Position numbers and translations under genes: made by a program. A DNA stretch of 64,000 bases from SB25 sp050180705 (GTDB lineage: Bacteria; Bacteroidota; Bacteroidia; Bacteroidales; Tenuifilaceae). This document shows, piece after piece, positions 15,132 to 24,076 of the stretch; the stretch's first letter is position 1, and every line of letters starts with the position of its first letter. The notes beneath the pieces are model-generated. The model made no database searches and was not told the DNA's origin. It saw only the letters and a list, made by a program, of their open reading frames with translations. The DNA lies in contig JBFXDX010000001.1 of the NCBI GenBank assembly GCA_050180705.1, positions 372,001 through 436,000 of the forward strand, given 5' to 3'.

Positions 15132-17633
15132 TTATTCTTCATTTACAATAATTTCAGTGTCCTCATCTAATTGAATATCTTCCCTTTCTTCATCGGACGC
15201 TTCTACATTTGCAATAGCAGCAATGGAGTCATTCTTTTTAAGGTTAATCAGTTTAACTCCTTGGGTTGCTCTACCCGTAATTCTCAATTCACTCACTCTC
15301 AACCTAATAGTCAAACCACTACGGTTAATTATCATTAAATCATTATTTTCATCAACAACCTTAATGCTAATTAATTTTCCAGTTTTAGGAGATATTCCAA
15401 TTGTTTTAACACCTTTTCCTCCCCTATTAGTTACTCTGTAATCTTCTAGCTTAGAACGCTTGCCAAAACCATTTTCGGAAACTACAAGAATGTCTTTCTG
15501 TTCGTGCTCTTCAACACATACCATACCGATCACCTCATCATTTCCAGACAGTGACATTCCTCGTACACCGCTACCTGTTCTACCTATTGCTCTAACCAAA
15601 TTCTCGGGGAAACGAATTGCTTTACCATTTTTGGCTGCCAACAATATATGATTTGTACCATTTGTTAAGCATGCTTCAATTAACTGATCGCCTTCCTTTA
15701 TGGTTATAGCCATAACACCATTCTGGCGAGGACGGCTATAAGCCTCAAGTGATGTTTTCTTTATTGTACCATGTTTTGTACAAAGAACAATATAATTATT
15801 ATGAATATATTCGCTATCGGTTAACTTTTTCACGTTGATGTATGCCCTTACAACATCATCATTCTCAATATTTATAAGATTCTGAATAGCACGTCCTTTA
15901 GATGCCTTAGTTCCTTCAGGAATTTCATATACCTTCAGCCAAAAACATTTTCCTTTCTCTGTGAAGAAAAGCATAGTATTATGCATTGTGGCTATATACA
16001 TATGCTCAATAAAATCCTCATCTCGAGTAGTACTTCCTTTTGCTCCAACTCCGCCCCTAGACTGAGCTCTATACTCATACAGAGGTGTACGCTTAATGTA
16101 CCCCATTCTGGAAATCGTTATTACCACTTCCTCATCGGCATAAAAATCTTCAGGATTAAACTCTTCGGCATCTGGAATTATTTCTGTTTTACGAGCATCA
16201 CCATATTTCTCCCTCATCTCAACTAACTCATCCTTAATTATTTTCATCTGAAGGGATTGATCCTGTAAAACAGACTTCAAATAATCAATTAACTTGAGTA
16301 ATTCATTATATTCCTCTTTAACCTTATCACGTTCAAGTCCTGTTAGACTTCTCAAACGCATATCAATAATGGCTTGTGATTGAGCATCGGAAAGGCCAAA
16401 GCGAGCCATCAACTTTTCCTTTGCCTCTGTTGGCGATTGCGCTGAACGAATTAAACTTATAACTTCATCAATATGATCGATAGCAATAAGTAATCCTTCT
16501 AAAATATGGGCTCGTTTCTCTGCTTCATTAAGTTCAAATTGCGCACGGCGAACAATCACATCGTGTCGATGTTTGATAAACTGAACTATTAAATCCTTAA
16601 CATTTAATAATTTAGGACGACCTTCAACCAGCGCAATATTATTTATGGCAAAAGATGATTGTAATTGAGAATGTTTAAATAGATTATTTAGAACAACATT
16701 CGCAACCGCTTCTCTTTTAAGAATTATAACAACACGAGTTCCTTGCCTATCAGACTCATCATTAATATAACTAATTCCATCAATCTTTTTCTCATTAATA
16801 AGATCCGCAATCTTTTTAATCATTTCGGCCTTATTAACCATATACGGTATTTCGGTTACAACTATTTTAGTTCTACCCGATTCGGTTTGCTCTACTTCAG
16901 TTTTAGATCTAATAACAACTTTTCCTTTACCAGTATGGTATGCGTCCTTAACACCTTGATAACCATAAATAATACCACCAGTTGGAAAATCTGGACCTTT
17001 AACATACTTCAACAACTCATCGATTGCAATATCAGGGTTGTCAATAGTTGCACAAATAGCATCAACAACCTCTCTTAGGTTATGAGGCGGCATACTAGTA
17101 GCCATACCAACAGCAATACCCGAAGATCCATTGACAAGCAACAACGGAATCTTTGTTGGAAGAACGGTTGGTTCCTCTAGTGTATCGTCAAAGTTTAACT
17201 TGAAATCAACAGTATTTTTTTCAAGATCTGCTAAAGTTTCCTCTGCAATTTTTGTTAAACGAGCCTCGGTATAACGCATAGCCGCAGGGCTATCGCCATC
17301 TACCGAACCAAAGTTACCCTGACCATCTACCAATGGATATCGCATAGACCATTCCTGCGCCATACGAACCATTGCATCGTAAACGGAAGAATCGCCATGA
17401 GGGTGGTACTTACCAAGTACTTCACCAACGATACGAGCAGACTTTTTGAAAGGCTTGCCAGCATTTAAGCCTAAATCGGACATTCCGAACAACACCCTGC
17501 GATGCACAGGCTTTAATCCATCTCTAACATCGGGAAGGGCTCTTGATACAATCACTGACATTGAATAATCAATGTACGACGATTTCATTTCTTCCTCAAT
17601 GTTTATTTGTATAATCTTCTCTCCTTCTGACAT
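15132..17633 (-). CDS. gyrA: DNA gyrase subunit A
   Basis: GyrA breaks and rejoins DNA in the A2B2 gyrase that introduces negative supercoils. The 833-residue protein begins with the winged-helix breakage domain; the catalytic tyrosine is Tyr121 in AAMRYTEARL. The quinolone-determining segment HPHGDSSVYDAMVRMAQ has Ser82 and Asp86 at the positions of E. coli Ser83 and Asp87, both wild type. A coiled-coil arm follows, then six beta-pinwheel blades (residues about 500-810); TNRGGKG in the fifth or sixth blade serves as the GyrA box that distinguishes gyrase from ParC. The tail is acidic. It heads a gyrA-TPR unit and is divergent from clpC. Confidence 0.97.
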   Translation of the reverse strand: MSEGEKIIQINIEEEMKSSYIDYSMSVIVSRALPDVRDGLKPVHRRVLFGMSDLGLNAGKPFKKSARIVGEVLGKYHPHGDSSVYDAMVRMAQEWSMRYPLVDGQGNFGSVDGDSPAAMRYTEARLTKIAEETLADLEKNTVDFKLNFDDTLEEPTVLPTKIPLLLVNGSSGIAVGMATSMPPHNLREVVDAICATIDNPDIAIDELLKYVKGPDFPTGGIIYGYQGVKDAYHTGKGKVVIRSKTEVEQTESGRTKIVVTEIPYMVNKAEMIKKIADLINEKKIDGISYINDESDRQGTRVVIILKREAVANVVLNNLFKHSQLQSSFAINNIALVEGRPKLLNVKDLIVQFIKHRHDVIVRRAQFELNEAEKRAHILEGLLIAIDHIDEVISLIRSAQSPTEAKEKLMARFGLSDAQSQAIIDMRLRSLTGLERDKVKEEYNELLKLIDYLKSVLQDQSLQMKIIKDELVEMREKYGDARKTEIIPDAEEFNPEDFYADEEVVITISRMGYIKRTPLYEYRAQSRGGVGAKGSTTRDEDFIEHMYIATMHNTMLFFTEKGKCFWLKVYEIPEGTKASKGRAIQNLINIENDDVVRAYINVKKLTDSEYIHNNYIVLCTKHGTIKKTSLEAYSRPRQNGVMAITIKEGDQLIEACLTNGTNHILLAAKNGKAIRFPENLVRAIGRTGSGVRGMSLSGNDEVIGMVCVEEHEQKDILVVSENGFGKRSKLEDYRVTNRGGKGVKTIGISPKTGKLISIKVVDENNDLMIINRSGLTIRLRVSELRITGRATQGVKLINLKKNDSIAAIANVEASDEEREDIQLDEDTEIIVNEE

Positions 17634-17849
17634 ATAAAAAATTTATATCTACAAAAAAGTTAAAATCTTCTTTACTAAATTTGAAATGGCTAAAATAGCA
17701 ATTTATCCGCAATATTTTGCCTTGTTAATAAACTACTTTTCAACATGAATTAAGATTATTTTTCGTAAATTACGTTGATTTTTATCAACATTTCGTTTGG
17801 AATTCCGTTAATGACTATTACTTTAGTAAGCGATTTAATAATTGAAAAT

Positions 17850-20393
17850 ATGAATCAGAAGTTTTCACAGAAAATTAAAGATGTTCTTGCCTATAGCCGA
17901 GAGGAAGCCATTCGGCTTGGCAATAATGCGATCAACCCCGACCACCTTTTTCTAGGAATTCTTAGAGATGGTGAAGGCGAGGCTATCAACCTTTTACTTT
18001 CGCAAAATGTCGATTTAAGTGATCTGAAGAAAAAAATCGACAAACACTTACTACAACTAACCGAAAAGCAGGAAAGCATCAGCGAATCGTCCGATATTGT
18101 TATATACAAATCTGCAGAAAGAGCTTTAAAAGTAGTTTTTCTTGAAGCTCGTTCATTAAAAAGCGATACAATCAATACAGCGCACCTGCTCTTGGCTATA
18201 TTGAAGGATGAAAGTAATTTCATAACTCAACTTCTTGAAGAACGGGATGTAAACTACGAGTTAGTACGCAAGAATTTGACAATTCTTAATTCTGACGATA
18301 AAAACGACTTCGGAGGAGAAGATGAGGACAGTGAAAGCGGGATGTTTGGCAATATGGGCGCTAAACAAAATCAACCTGGAACCGGAAAGCCGTCGTCGGA
18401 TACTCCTGTACTCGACAATTTTGGAATTGATTTAACCAAAGCTGCCGAAGAAGGAAGGCTAGATCCAATTATTGGCCGCGAAAGGGAAATTGAGCGAATT
18501 GCGCAAATATTGAGCCGTAGAAAAAAGAATAATCCTATTCTTATTGGGGAACCTGGAGTTGGAAAATCTGCTATAGCCGAGGGTTTAGCTCTCAGAATTG
18601 TTAAGCGTAAAGTATCCAGAGTTTTATTCAATAAGAGAGTTGTTACTTTAGACCTCGCATCAATTGTTGCTGGGACTAAATATCGTGGGCAATTCGAAGA
18701 ACGAATGAAAGCAATACTTAACGAACTATCCCGAACAAACGATATCATTCTATTTATTGATGAAATTCATACGATTGTTGGAGCTGGCGGTGCAACAGGC
18801 TCATTAGATGCTGCCAATATGTTAAAGCCTGCTCTTGCTCGCGGTGAACTTCAATGTATTGGAGCCACTACACTTGATGAGTATAGGGAGCATATTGAAA
18901 AAGATGGAGCTCTAGAACGTCGATTCCAAAAGGTTATGGTTGAACCAACATCTCCTGAAGAAACTGTAGAGATTCTTAATAACATCAAGGAAAGATACGA
19001 GGATCATCATAACGTAACATATACCCCCGAAGCAATTGATGCTTGTGTTAAATTAACAATGCGTTATATTTCGGATAGGCATCTTCCCGATAAAGCAATT
19101 GATGCTTTGGATGAATCAGGCTCAAGGGTTCATATCTCAAATATCAAAGTTCCTGAGAATATTATCAATCTTGAAAAATCGATTGAGGAGACTAAAAAAG
19201 AAAAACTAAAAGCTGTTAAAAATCAACAGTTTGAACTTGCAGCAAATCTTCGTGATAAAGAGAAACGATTAATTGAGCAACTTGAGGATGAACAATCGCG
19301 TTGGGAAAAGGAATTGGCAAAACATCGAGAGACTGTAGATGAAGAGCGAGTGGCTGAGGTTGTTGCAATGATGACGGGTGTTCCTGTACAACGAATTGCT
19401 CAGGCAGAAGGAGCTCGTCTTCTAAAAATGGGCGAAGAACTTAAGGGTTCTGTAATTGGACAAGACGAAGCTATTGGGAAGATTGTTAAAGCAATACAAC
19501 GAAACAGAGCTGGCTTAAAGGATCCTAATAAACCTATTGGAACATTTATATTCTTAGGTCCAACTGGAGTTGGAAAAACACAATTAGCTAAAATTCTAGC
19601 AAAATACCTATTCGATTCTACAGATAATTTGATTAGGATTGATATGAGCGAATATATGGAGAAGTTCTCTGTATCGAGACTAGTTGGGGCTCCTCCAGGA
19701 TATATTGGATATGAAGAGGGTGGACAGTTAACCGAAAAAGTTCGTAGAAAACCTTACTCAGTAGTTCTGCTCGACGAGGTTGAAAAAGCTCATCCGGATG
19801 TATTCCATATTCTTCTCCAAGTTTTGGACGAAGGTCAACTTACCGACAGCTTAGGTCGTAGAGTCGATTTCAAGAATACAATAATTATCATGACTTCAAA
19901 TATTGGCTCAAGAGAGCTAAAAGAGTTTGGTCAAGGTGTTGGTTTTGCAACCAAAGCAAAGGAAGAGTCTGCCAATGAGTATTCAAAGAGTATCATTCAA
20001 AAAGCACTTAAAAAGGCTTTTGCCCCAGAATTCCTAAATCGTATCGACGATATTATAATGTTCAATGCTCTAACCCGCACTGACATTCACAAGATTATCG
20101 ATATTGAACTTCGTGGTCTATACGAAAGAATTTACACATTAGGATTTAACATAAAAATATCGCCTGCAGCAAAAGACTTTATAGCAGAGAAAGGCTACGA
20201 TATTCAGTATGGAGCAAGACCGTTGAAACGTGCTATCCAAAAATACCTTGAAGATCCAATGGCCGAAGCCATTATAAAAAGCGACATCAAGGCTGGAAAT
20301 GTATTATCTATAGGTTTTAATAAGAAAAAGGATGAAATAACAATAAAAGTCCTTAAAGGAGAAGAAGAACCTGTAAATCCTGATGACGAATAG
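17850..20393 (+). CDS. clpC: ATP-dependent Clp protease ATP-binding subunit ClpC
   Basis: An 847-residue AAA+ unfoldase that feeds substrates to ClpP. Domains in order: paired Clp_N repeats (about 1-150), a Gly/Asp-rich linker, AAA module 1 with Walker A GEPGVGKSAIAEG and Walker B ILFIDEIHT, a UVR motif (FELAANLRDKEKRLIEQLED) in the middle region that marks ClpC rather than ClpA or ClpB, and AAA module 2 with GPTGVGKTQLAK and VVLLDEVEKAH followed by a ClpB D2-small domain. I chose MNQKFSQKIKDVLAYSREEA at 17850; an upstream TTG and an ATG at 17811 add residues not found in the family. It has its own terminator and is divergent from gyrA. Confidence 0.95.
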   Translation: MNQKFSQKIKDVLAYSREEAIRLGNNAINPDHLFLGILRDGEGEAINLLLSQNVDLSDLKKKIDKHLLQLTEKQESISESSDIVIYKSAERALKVVFLEARSLKSDTINTAHLLLAILKDESNFITQLLEERDVNYELVRKNLTILNSDDKNDFGGEDEDSESGMFGNMGAKQNQPGTGKPSSDTPVLDNFGIDLTKAAEEGRLDPIIGREREIERIAQILSRRKKNNPILIGEPGVGKSAIAEGLALRIVKRKVSRVLFNKRVVTLDLASIVAGTKYRGQFEERMKAILNELSRTNDIILFIDEIHTIVGAGGATGSLDAANMLKPALARGELQCIGATTLDEYREHIEKDGALERRFQKVMVEPTSPEETVEILNNIKERYEDHHNVTYTPEAIDACVKLTMRYISDRHLPDKAIDALDESGSRVHISNIKVPENIINLEKSIEETKKEKLKAVKNQQFELAANLRDKEKRLIEQLEDEQSRWEKELAKHRETVDEERVAEVVAMMTGVPVQRIAQAEGARLLKMGEELKGSVIGQDEAIGKIVKAIQRNRAGLKDPNKPIGTFIFLGPTGVGKTQLAKILAKYLFDSTDNLIRIDMSEYMEKFSVSRLVGAPPGYIGYEEGGQLTEKVRRKPYSVVLLDEVEKAHPDVFHILLQVLDEGQLTDSLGRRVDFKNTIIIMTSNIGSRELKEFGQGVGFATKAKEESANEYSKSIIQKALKKAFAPEFLNRIDDIIMFNALTRTDIHKIIDIELRGLYERIYTLGFNIKISPAAKDFIAEKGYDIQYGARPLKRAIQKYLEDPMAEAIIKSDIKAGNVLSIGFNKKKDEITIKVLKGEEEPVNPDDE

Positions 20394-20419
20394 ATTTTTC
20401 AAAAACTCAAGAATAAGAA

Positions 20420-20448
20420 ACTGCATCAAAAAATGATGCAGTTTTTTT
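20420..20448 (+). terminator. terminator after clpC
   Basis: ACTGCATCA (20420-20428) pairs with TGATGCAGT (20433-20441) over an A-rich loop, followed by T7. Confidence 0.88.
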
Positions 20449-20519
20449 ATTTGTGAATGAACATTCACGTCATATATGCGTTAACTTTCAAAATAATTAA
20501 TCAACTAAAAAATATTAAA

Positions 20520-21020
20520 ATGACAGTAAAATTTGGACCAAACCCAGTACACCTTTTCGGCGAAATAGCTAAGGTTGGTGCAAAAGCACCAGAATTTAAA
20601 GCGATAGATACCACTCTAAAACCAGTAGGACTTACAGACTTTGATGGCAAAGTAAAACTAATATCAATATTTCCATCGATAGACACGAGTGTTTGCTCTG
20701 TTCAAAATCACAAATTCAATAACGAAGCCGCCTCTTTTGGCGATAAAGTTGCATTTATTGCGATATCTATGGATTTGCCATTTGCACTAAAACGCTTCTG
20801 CGGTGCTGAAGGAATCAATAACCTGATAACCCTCTCCGACCATAAGGATGCTGATTTTGGCAAAAAATATGGCTATTTAATTGATGAATTAAGGCTGTTG
20901 GCCCGTGGTGTTGTTATTGTTGACAAGGATAATACTATTAAGTATGTAGAAGTTGTTCCGGAAGTTGGCCAAGAGCCAAATTACGACGAAGCCATAAAAG
21001 TTCTAAAAACATTGGTTTAG
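20520..21020 (+). CDS. tpx: thiol peroxidase, atypical 2-Cys peroxiredoxin
   Basis: Tpx reduces peroxides using thioredoxin. The 166-residue protein contains the peroxidatic site SIDTSVCSVQ (Cys about residue 59) and the resolving Cys in LKRFCGAEGI, with LARGVVIVDKDN near the C terminus, the usual Tpx order. No signal peptide, so cytoplasmic. The start at MTVKFGPNPVHLFG is chosen because an upstream ATG at 20457 adds 21 residues overlapping the clpC terminator region and unlike the family. It is a single-gene unit between two strong terminators, fitting separate oxidative-stress control, although no operator is recognisable. Confidence 0.94.
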   Translation: MTVKFGPNPVHLFGEIAKVGAKAPEFKAIDTTLKPVGLTDFDGKVKLISIFPSIDTSVCSVQNHKFNNEAASFGDKVAFIAISMDLPFALKRFCGAEGINNLITLSDHKDADFGKKYGYLIDELRLLARGVVIVDKDNTIKYVEVVPEVGQEPNYDEAIKVLKTLV

Positions 21021-21022
21021 CA

Positions 21023-21056
21023 AATAAGAAACGCGCCTGAAGGCGCGTTTCTTATT
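21023..21056. terminator. bidirectional terminator between tpx and rimO
   Basis: AATAAGAAACGCGCC pairs exactly with GGCGCGTTTCTTATT around TGAA, a 15-bp perfect stem. It overlaps the rimO stop codon by two bases and serves both converging genes. Confidence 0.85.
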
Positions 21057-22365
21057 AAATCATCTCTCCTATTAAATCGTAATCCTGTGCTGTAGTTATC
21101 CTCACCTTAATAAAGTCTCCTGGCGTCACATTCTTATCTGCAGGTTTTCTAATTAAGACTTCCTGGTCAACTTCTGGCGAATCGTATTCACTTCTACCAA
21201 TAATTACCTCACCATCAATAGAATCAACAATGACCTTCAAGGTTTGACCAACTCGTTTTAAGTTATTTGCCAGCGATATTTCCTGTTGAATCGCCATTAT
21301 TTCTGATGATCTCCGCTCCTTTTCCTTTTGTGCAATATTGTCCTTCATTGAGATCGCAGCATGAGTTCCTTCTTCTTCTGAATAAGTAAATACCCCAACT
21401 CTATCAAATCTATACTGTCTAACAAAGTCTACCAATTCATTGAAATCTTCCTTTGTTTCACCGGGATGTCCGACAAGAAATGTTGTCCGTATTGAAATAT
21501 CTGGAATGCTTTTGCGAATAAACTCCACAAAATTTATAGTTTCTGCCTTAGTAATTCCTCTCCGCATCAACTTCAATACGTTGTCGCTGATATGCTGAAA
21601 AGGAATATCAATATACTTGCAGATTTTAGGGTTATTTTTAATTGTCGCTACTAAATCCACAGGGAACTGTGCCGGATAAGCATAATGCAGCCTAATCCAC
21701 TCAATTTTATCGATTTTGCAAAGTTCATCCAATAGCTCCGAAATCATTCTTTTTCCGTAAAGATCCATTCCATAGTAGGTAGAATCTTGGGCTATCACCA
21801 TCAACTCTTTAACTCCTTGATTGGCAAGAAAATTAGCTTCCTCTACTAAATCATCGATTGGCTTAGAAATGTGCTTTCCTCGAATTAATGGAATTGCACA
21901 GTATGAGCATCCCCAGTTGCACCCTTCTGAAATCTTCAGATATGCGTAATGCTTTGGGGTAGTAATGAAACGCTGATTTGTGCAATCAATAAAATGAGGA
22001 GTTTCTAATTGCTTAAGGATCTCGGGTAAATCCGAAACCCCATAAAAGCCATCAACTTCAGGAATCTCGTTCATTAATTCATCCTTGTAACGCTGAGATA
22101 AACATCCCATCACATATAAGCGCTCAATTATGCCATTGTTTTTGGCATTTACGAAACTCATTATTGTATTAACGGATTCCTCCTTGGCATCGGCAATAAA
22201 TCCACATGTATTCACAACAACGACCTTGGCAGAAGGATCGTTAGAATCATGAACCAATTCCCAGCCTCCCGTTTCGAGTTGTTTCATCAAATACTCAGAA
22301 TCAACTACATTTTTAGAACAACCCAGAGTAACTATATTGATTTTTTTACTTTTTCCCATCCCCAA
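21055..22365 (-). CDS. rimO: ribosomal protein S12 methylthiotransferase
   Basis: RimO adds a methylthio group to a conserved Asp of ribosomal protein uS12, using radical SAM chemistry and two 4Fe-4S clusters. The 436-residue protein has the N-terminal UPF0004 domain with VTLGCSKNVVDSEYL, VNTCGF and MGCLSQRY (three auxiliary-cluster cysteines), the radical SAM motif EGCNWGCSYCAIP, and a C-terminal TRAM domain ending in ITTAQDYDLIGEMI. The motif GCSKNVVDSE separates RimO from MiaB. It starts 3 bp after the ftsY stop on the same strand and is probably coexpressed with it. Confidence 0.96.
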   Translation of the reverse strand: MGMGKSKKINIVTLGCSKNVVDSEYLMKQLETGGWELVHDSNDPSAKVVVVNTCGFIADAKEESVNTIMSFVNAKNNGIIERLYVMGCLSQRYKDELMNEIPEVDGFYGVSDLPEILKQLETPHFIDCTNQRFITTPKHYAYLKISEGCNWGCSYCAIPLIRGKHISKPIDDLVEEANFLANQGVKELMVIAQDSTYYGMDLYGKRMISELLDELCKIDKIEWIRLHYAYPAQFPVDLVATIKNNPKICKYIDIPFQHISDNVLKLMRRGITKAETINFVEFIRKSIPDISIRTTFLVGHPGETKEDFNELVDFVRQYRFDRVGVFTYSEEEGTHAAISMKDNIAQKEKERRSSEIMAIQQEISLANNLKRVGQTLKVIVDSIDGEVIIGRSEYDSPEVDQEVLIRKPADKNVTPGDFIKVRITTAQDYDLIGEMI

Positions 22366-22368
22366 TGC

Positions 22369-23316
22369 TTAACTAAAAAGCGAATCAACAAATAACTCTT
22401 TATTAAAGAGTTGCAAATCTGTCATTTTTTCCCCAACACCAATGTACTTAACAGGAATCTTAAATTGATCCGAAATACCTAGCACAACTCCCCCTTTAGC
22501 AGTACCATCGAGTTTAGTTAATGCAATTGAGGTTACCTCCGTTGCCGCAATAAATTCTTTTGCCTGTACAAATGCATTTTGCCCTGTGGAACCATCTAAA
22601 ACCAAAAGAACCTCGTGAGGTGCATCAGGAATAACCTTCTGCATTACTCGTTTAATTTTAGTAAGCTCATTCATAAGATTCACTTTGTTATGAAGCCGTC
22701 CTGCAGTATCGATAATAACCACATCGGCTCCTTGCGATTTTGCAGAACTAAGTGTATCGAATGCAACAGCTGCAGGATCCGATCCCATCTGCTGTTTTAC
22801 GATAGGCACACCTACCCTTTCAGACCATATGGTTAACTGATCTACGGCAGCAGCGCGGAAAGTATCGGCAGCACCAAGAATTACATTCTTACCAGCAGAT
22901 TTAAACATATGCGCCAATTTTCCGATAGTAGTTGTTTTTCCAACGCCATTAACACCAACAACCATAATTACATAGGGCAAGTCGGCCTTAATATCCTCAT
23001 TTATATTCTGAAATTTATTTTCTGATAAAAGAGACATTATTTCATCGCGAAGAATTGAATTTAACTCATTAGAGTTGAGATATTTTTCGGCAGAAACCCG
23101 TTTCTCAATTCGCTCAATAATACGTAGCGTTGTTTCAACTCCAACATCAGAAGAGATAAGAACCTCCTCTAAATTGTCAAGAACCTCATCATCCACCTTA
23201 GATTTACCGGCAACCGCCCGTGAAATCTTTTTCAAAAGGCTTTCTTTTGTTTTCTCTAAGCCCTTATTTAAAGAATCCTTATCCTGATTGGATGAAAAAA
23301 TATCAAATAGACCCAT
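22369..23316 (-). CDS. ftsY: signal recognition particle receptor FtsY
   Basis: FtsY is the SRP GTPase receptor that docks translating ribosomes at the inner membrane. The 315-residue protein has the four-helix N domain (1-100) and the G domain: P-loop GVNGVGKTTT at 121-130, DTFRAAAVDQL, DTAGRLHNK and TKLDGTAKGG, ending GVGEKMTDLQLF. The acidic A domain of the E. coli protein is missing, as in most Bacteroidota; the first 20 residues (MGLFDIF) provide a short amphipathic membrane anchor. It lies between the DUF4295 gene and rimO on the same strand, but a terminator-like hairpin precedes it. Confidence 0.96.
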   Translation of the reverse strand: MGLFDIFSSNQDKDSLNKGLEKTKESLLKKISRAVAGKSKVDDEVLDNLEEVLISSDVGVETTLRIIERIEKRVSAEKYLNSNELNSILRDEIMSLLSENKFQNINEDIKADLPYVIMVVGVNGVGKTTTIGKLAHMFKSAGKNVILGAADTFRAAAVDQLTIWSERVGVPIVKQQMGSDPAAVAFDTLSSAKSQGADVVIIDTAGRLHNKVNLMNELTKIKRVMQKVIPDAPHEVLLVLDGSTGQNAFVQAKEFIAATEVTSIALTKLDGTAKGGVVLGISDQFKIPVKYIGVGEKMTDLQLFNKELFVDSLFS

Positions 23317-23349
23317 GATTTTAAAAATTTTGCACGAAGATAATAAAAT

Positions 23350-23382
23350 AGAAAAAGCTTTCCTTAAAAAAGAAAAGCTTTG
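23350..23382 (-). terminator. terminator after rpmB-rpmG-DUF4295
   Basis: Read leftward, the arm at 23372-23381 (AAAGCTTTTC) pairs with the arm at 23354-23363 (GGAAAGCTTT), followed by a short T-run. It separates the ribosomal-protein transcript from ftsY. Confidence 0.55.
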
Positions 23383-23403
23383 ACTATATTTAGGAGAATT
23401 AAA

Positions 23404-23559
23404 TTATTCTTGTTTTTTCAAGTATTCGTTAATCTCAGAGTTTAGTACCATTTCTTCCTTAAAAGTATAGGCACCAGTTTTATCTGATTTTACCATTTTG
23501 ATGCATTTTGTATGGTTCTTTGTACCCTTCTGCATCGATGCTACTACTTTCTTTGCCAT
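23404..23559 (-). CDS. DUF4295 family small basic protein
   Basis: A 51-residue basic protein, MAKKVVASMQKGTKNHTKCI at the start and ending NEYLKKQE. It matches the DUF4295 family, which is restricted to Bacteroidota and always sits after rpmG. High Lys content, small size and position directly behind L28 and L33 (7 bp after rpmG) suggest a ribosome-associated protein; this is inference, as I see no catalytic motif. Its length puts it below common gene-finding cut-offs. The first codons MAKK resemble the neighbouring L33 gene. Confidence 0.88.
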   Translation of the reverse strand: MAKKVVASMQKGTKNHTKCIKMVKSDKTGAYTFKEEMVLNSEINEYLKKQE

Positions 23560-23566
23560 GGTTTAA

Positions 23567-23749
23567 TTATTTTATTTCACGATGTAATGTTACCTTCTTC
23601 AAAACTGGGTTGTACTTACGTTGCTCTAGTCTTTCAGGTGTATTCTTCTTGTTTTTAGTAGTAATATACCTAGAAGTTCCTGGCATGCCGCTTTCTTTGT
23701 GCTCTGTGCATTCTAAAATAACTTGCACTCTGTTACCTTTCTTTGCCAT
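23567..23749 (-). CDS. rpmG: 50S ribosomal protein L33
   Basis: A 60-residue large-subunit protein near the E site. The pattern MAKKGNRVQVILECTEHKES, then SRYITTKNKKNTPERLEQRK and YNPVLKKVTLHREIK, is bL33. The two CxxC zinc-binding pairs of the zinc form are absent (only one Cys), so this is the zinc-free form. It is the middle gene of rpmB-rpmG-DUF4295, 12 bp after rpmB. Confidence 0.95.
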   Translation of the reverse strand: MAKKGNRVQVILECTEHKESGMPGTSRYITTKNKKNTPERLEQRKYNPVLKKVTLHREIK

Positions 23750-23761
23750 TGTTCAACAAGT

Positions 23762-24004
23762 TTAGTAGATTTTAATTAAACCTTTACCTTCGGCATCTTT
23801 AAGGGCTGCCTTTAATCCTCTTTTATTGATGGTACGTATACCTGCTGCAGAAACCTTTATGGTTACCCAACGGTTCTCTTCTTCCAAAAAGAATCTTTTA
23901 TTTTGAAGATTAGGGAAGAATTTACGTTTAGTTCTTCTCTTTGAATGGGATACGTTATTTCCCACCATCATCTTTTTTCCTGTAATCTGACAAATTCTTG
24001 ACAT
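23762..24004 (-). CDS. rpmB: 50S ribosomal protein L28
   Basis: An 80-residue bL28: MSRICQITGKKMMVGNNVSH, then SKRRTKRKFFPNLQ and SAAGIRTINKRGL. It lacks the CxxC pairs of zinc-binding L28. It is the first gene of the small ribosomal unit with rpmG and DUF4295, starting 63 bp from the end of cinA with a promoter-like element in that gap. Confidence 0.96.
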   Translation of the reverse strand: MSRICQITGKKMMVGNNVSHSKRRTKRKFFPNLQNKRFFLEEENRWVTIKVSAAGIRTINKRGLKAALKDAEGKGLIKIY

Positions 24005-24044
24005 TGCTATAATGTTTTCTGATTTTTTTTTTCGAAACAGGACG

Positions 24045-24076
24045 CAAATTACGTCATTATTATTGAATTATTCAAA
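24045..24076 (-). promoter_or_regulatory. possible promoter of rpmB-rpmG-DUF4295
   Basis: Read leftward: TTTG (24073-24076), 20 bp, GTAATTTG (24045-24052). The -7 box differs from TAnnTTTG by a one-base shift (TA-A-TTTG). A near palindrome, GACGCAAATTACGTC at 24041-24055, covers it. The -33 element overlaps the last codons of cinA. Confidence 0.4.

Noticed and set aside
17775..17849. Upstream in-frame extension of clpC from TTG
   Set aside because: The extra residues do not resemble any ClpC N terminus; the family starts MNQKFSQKIKDVL.
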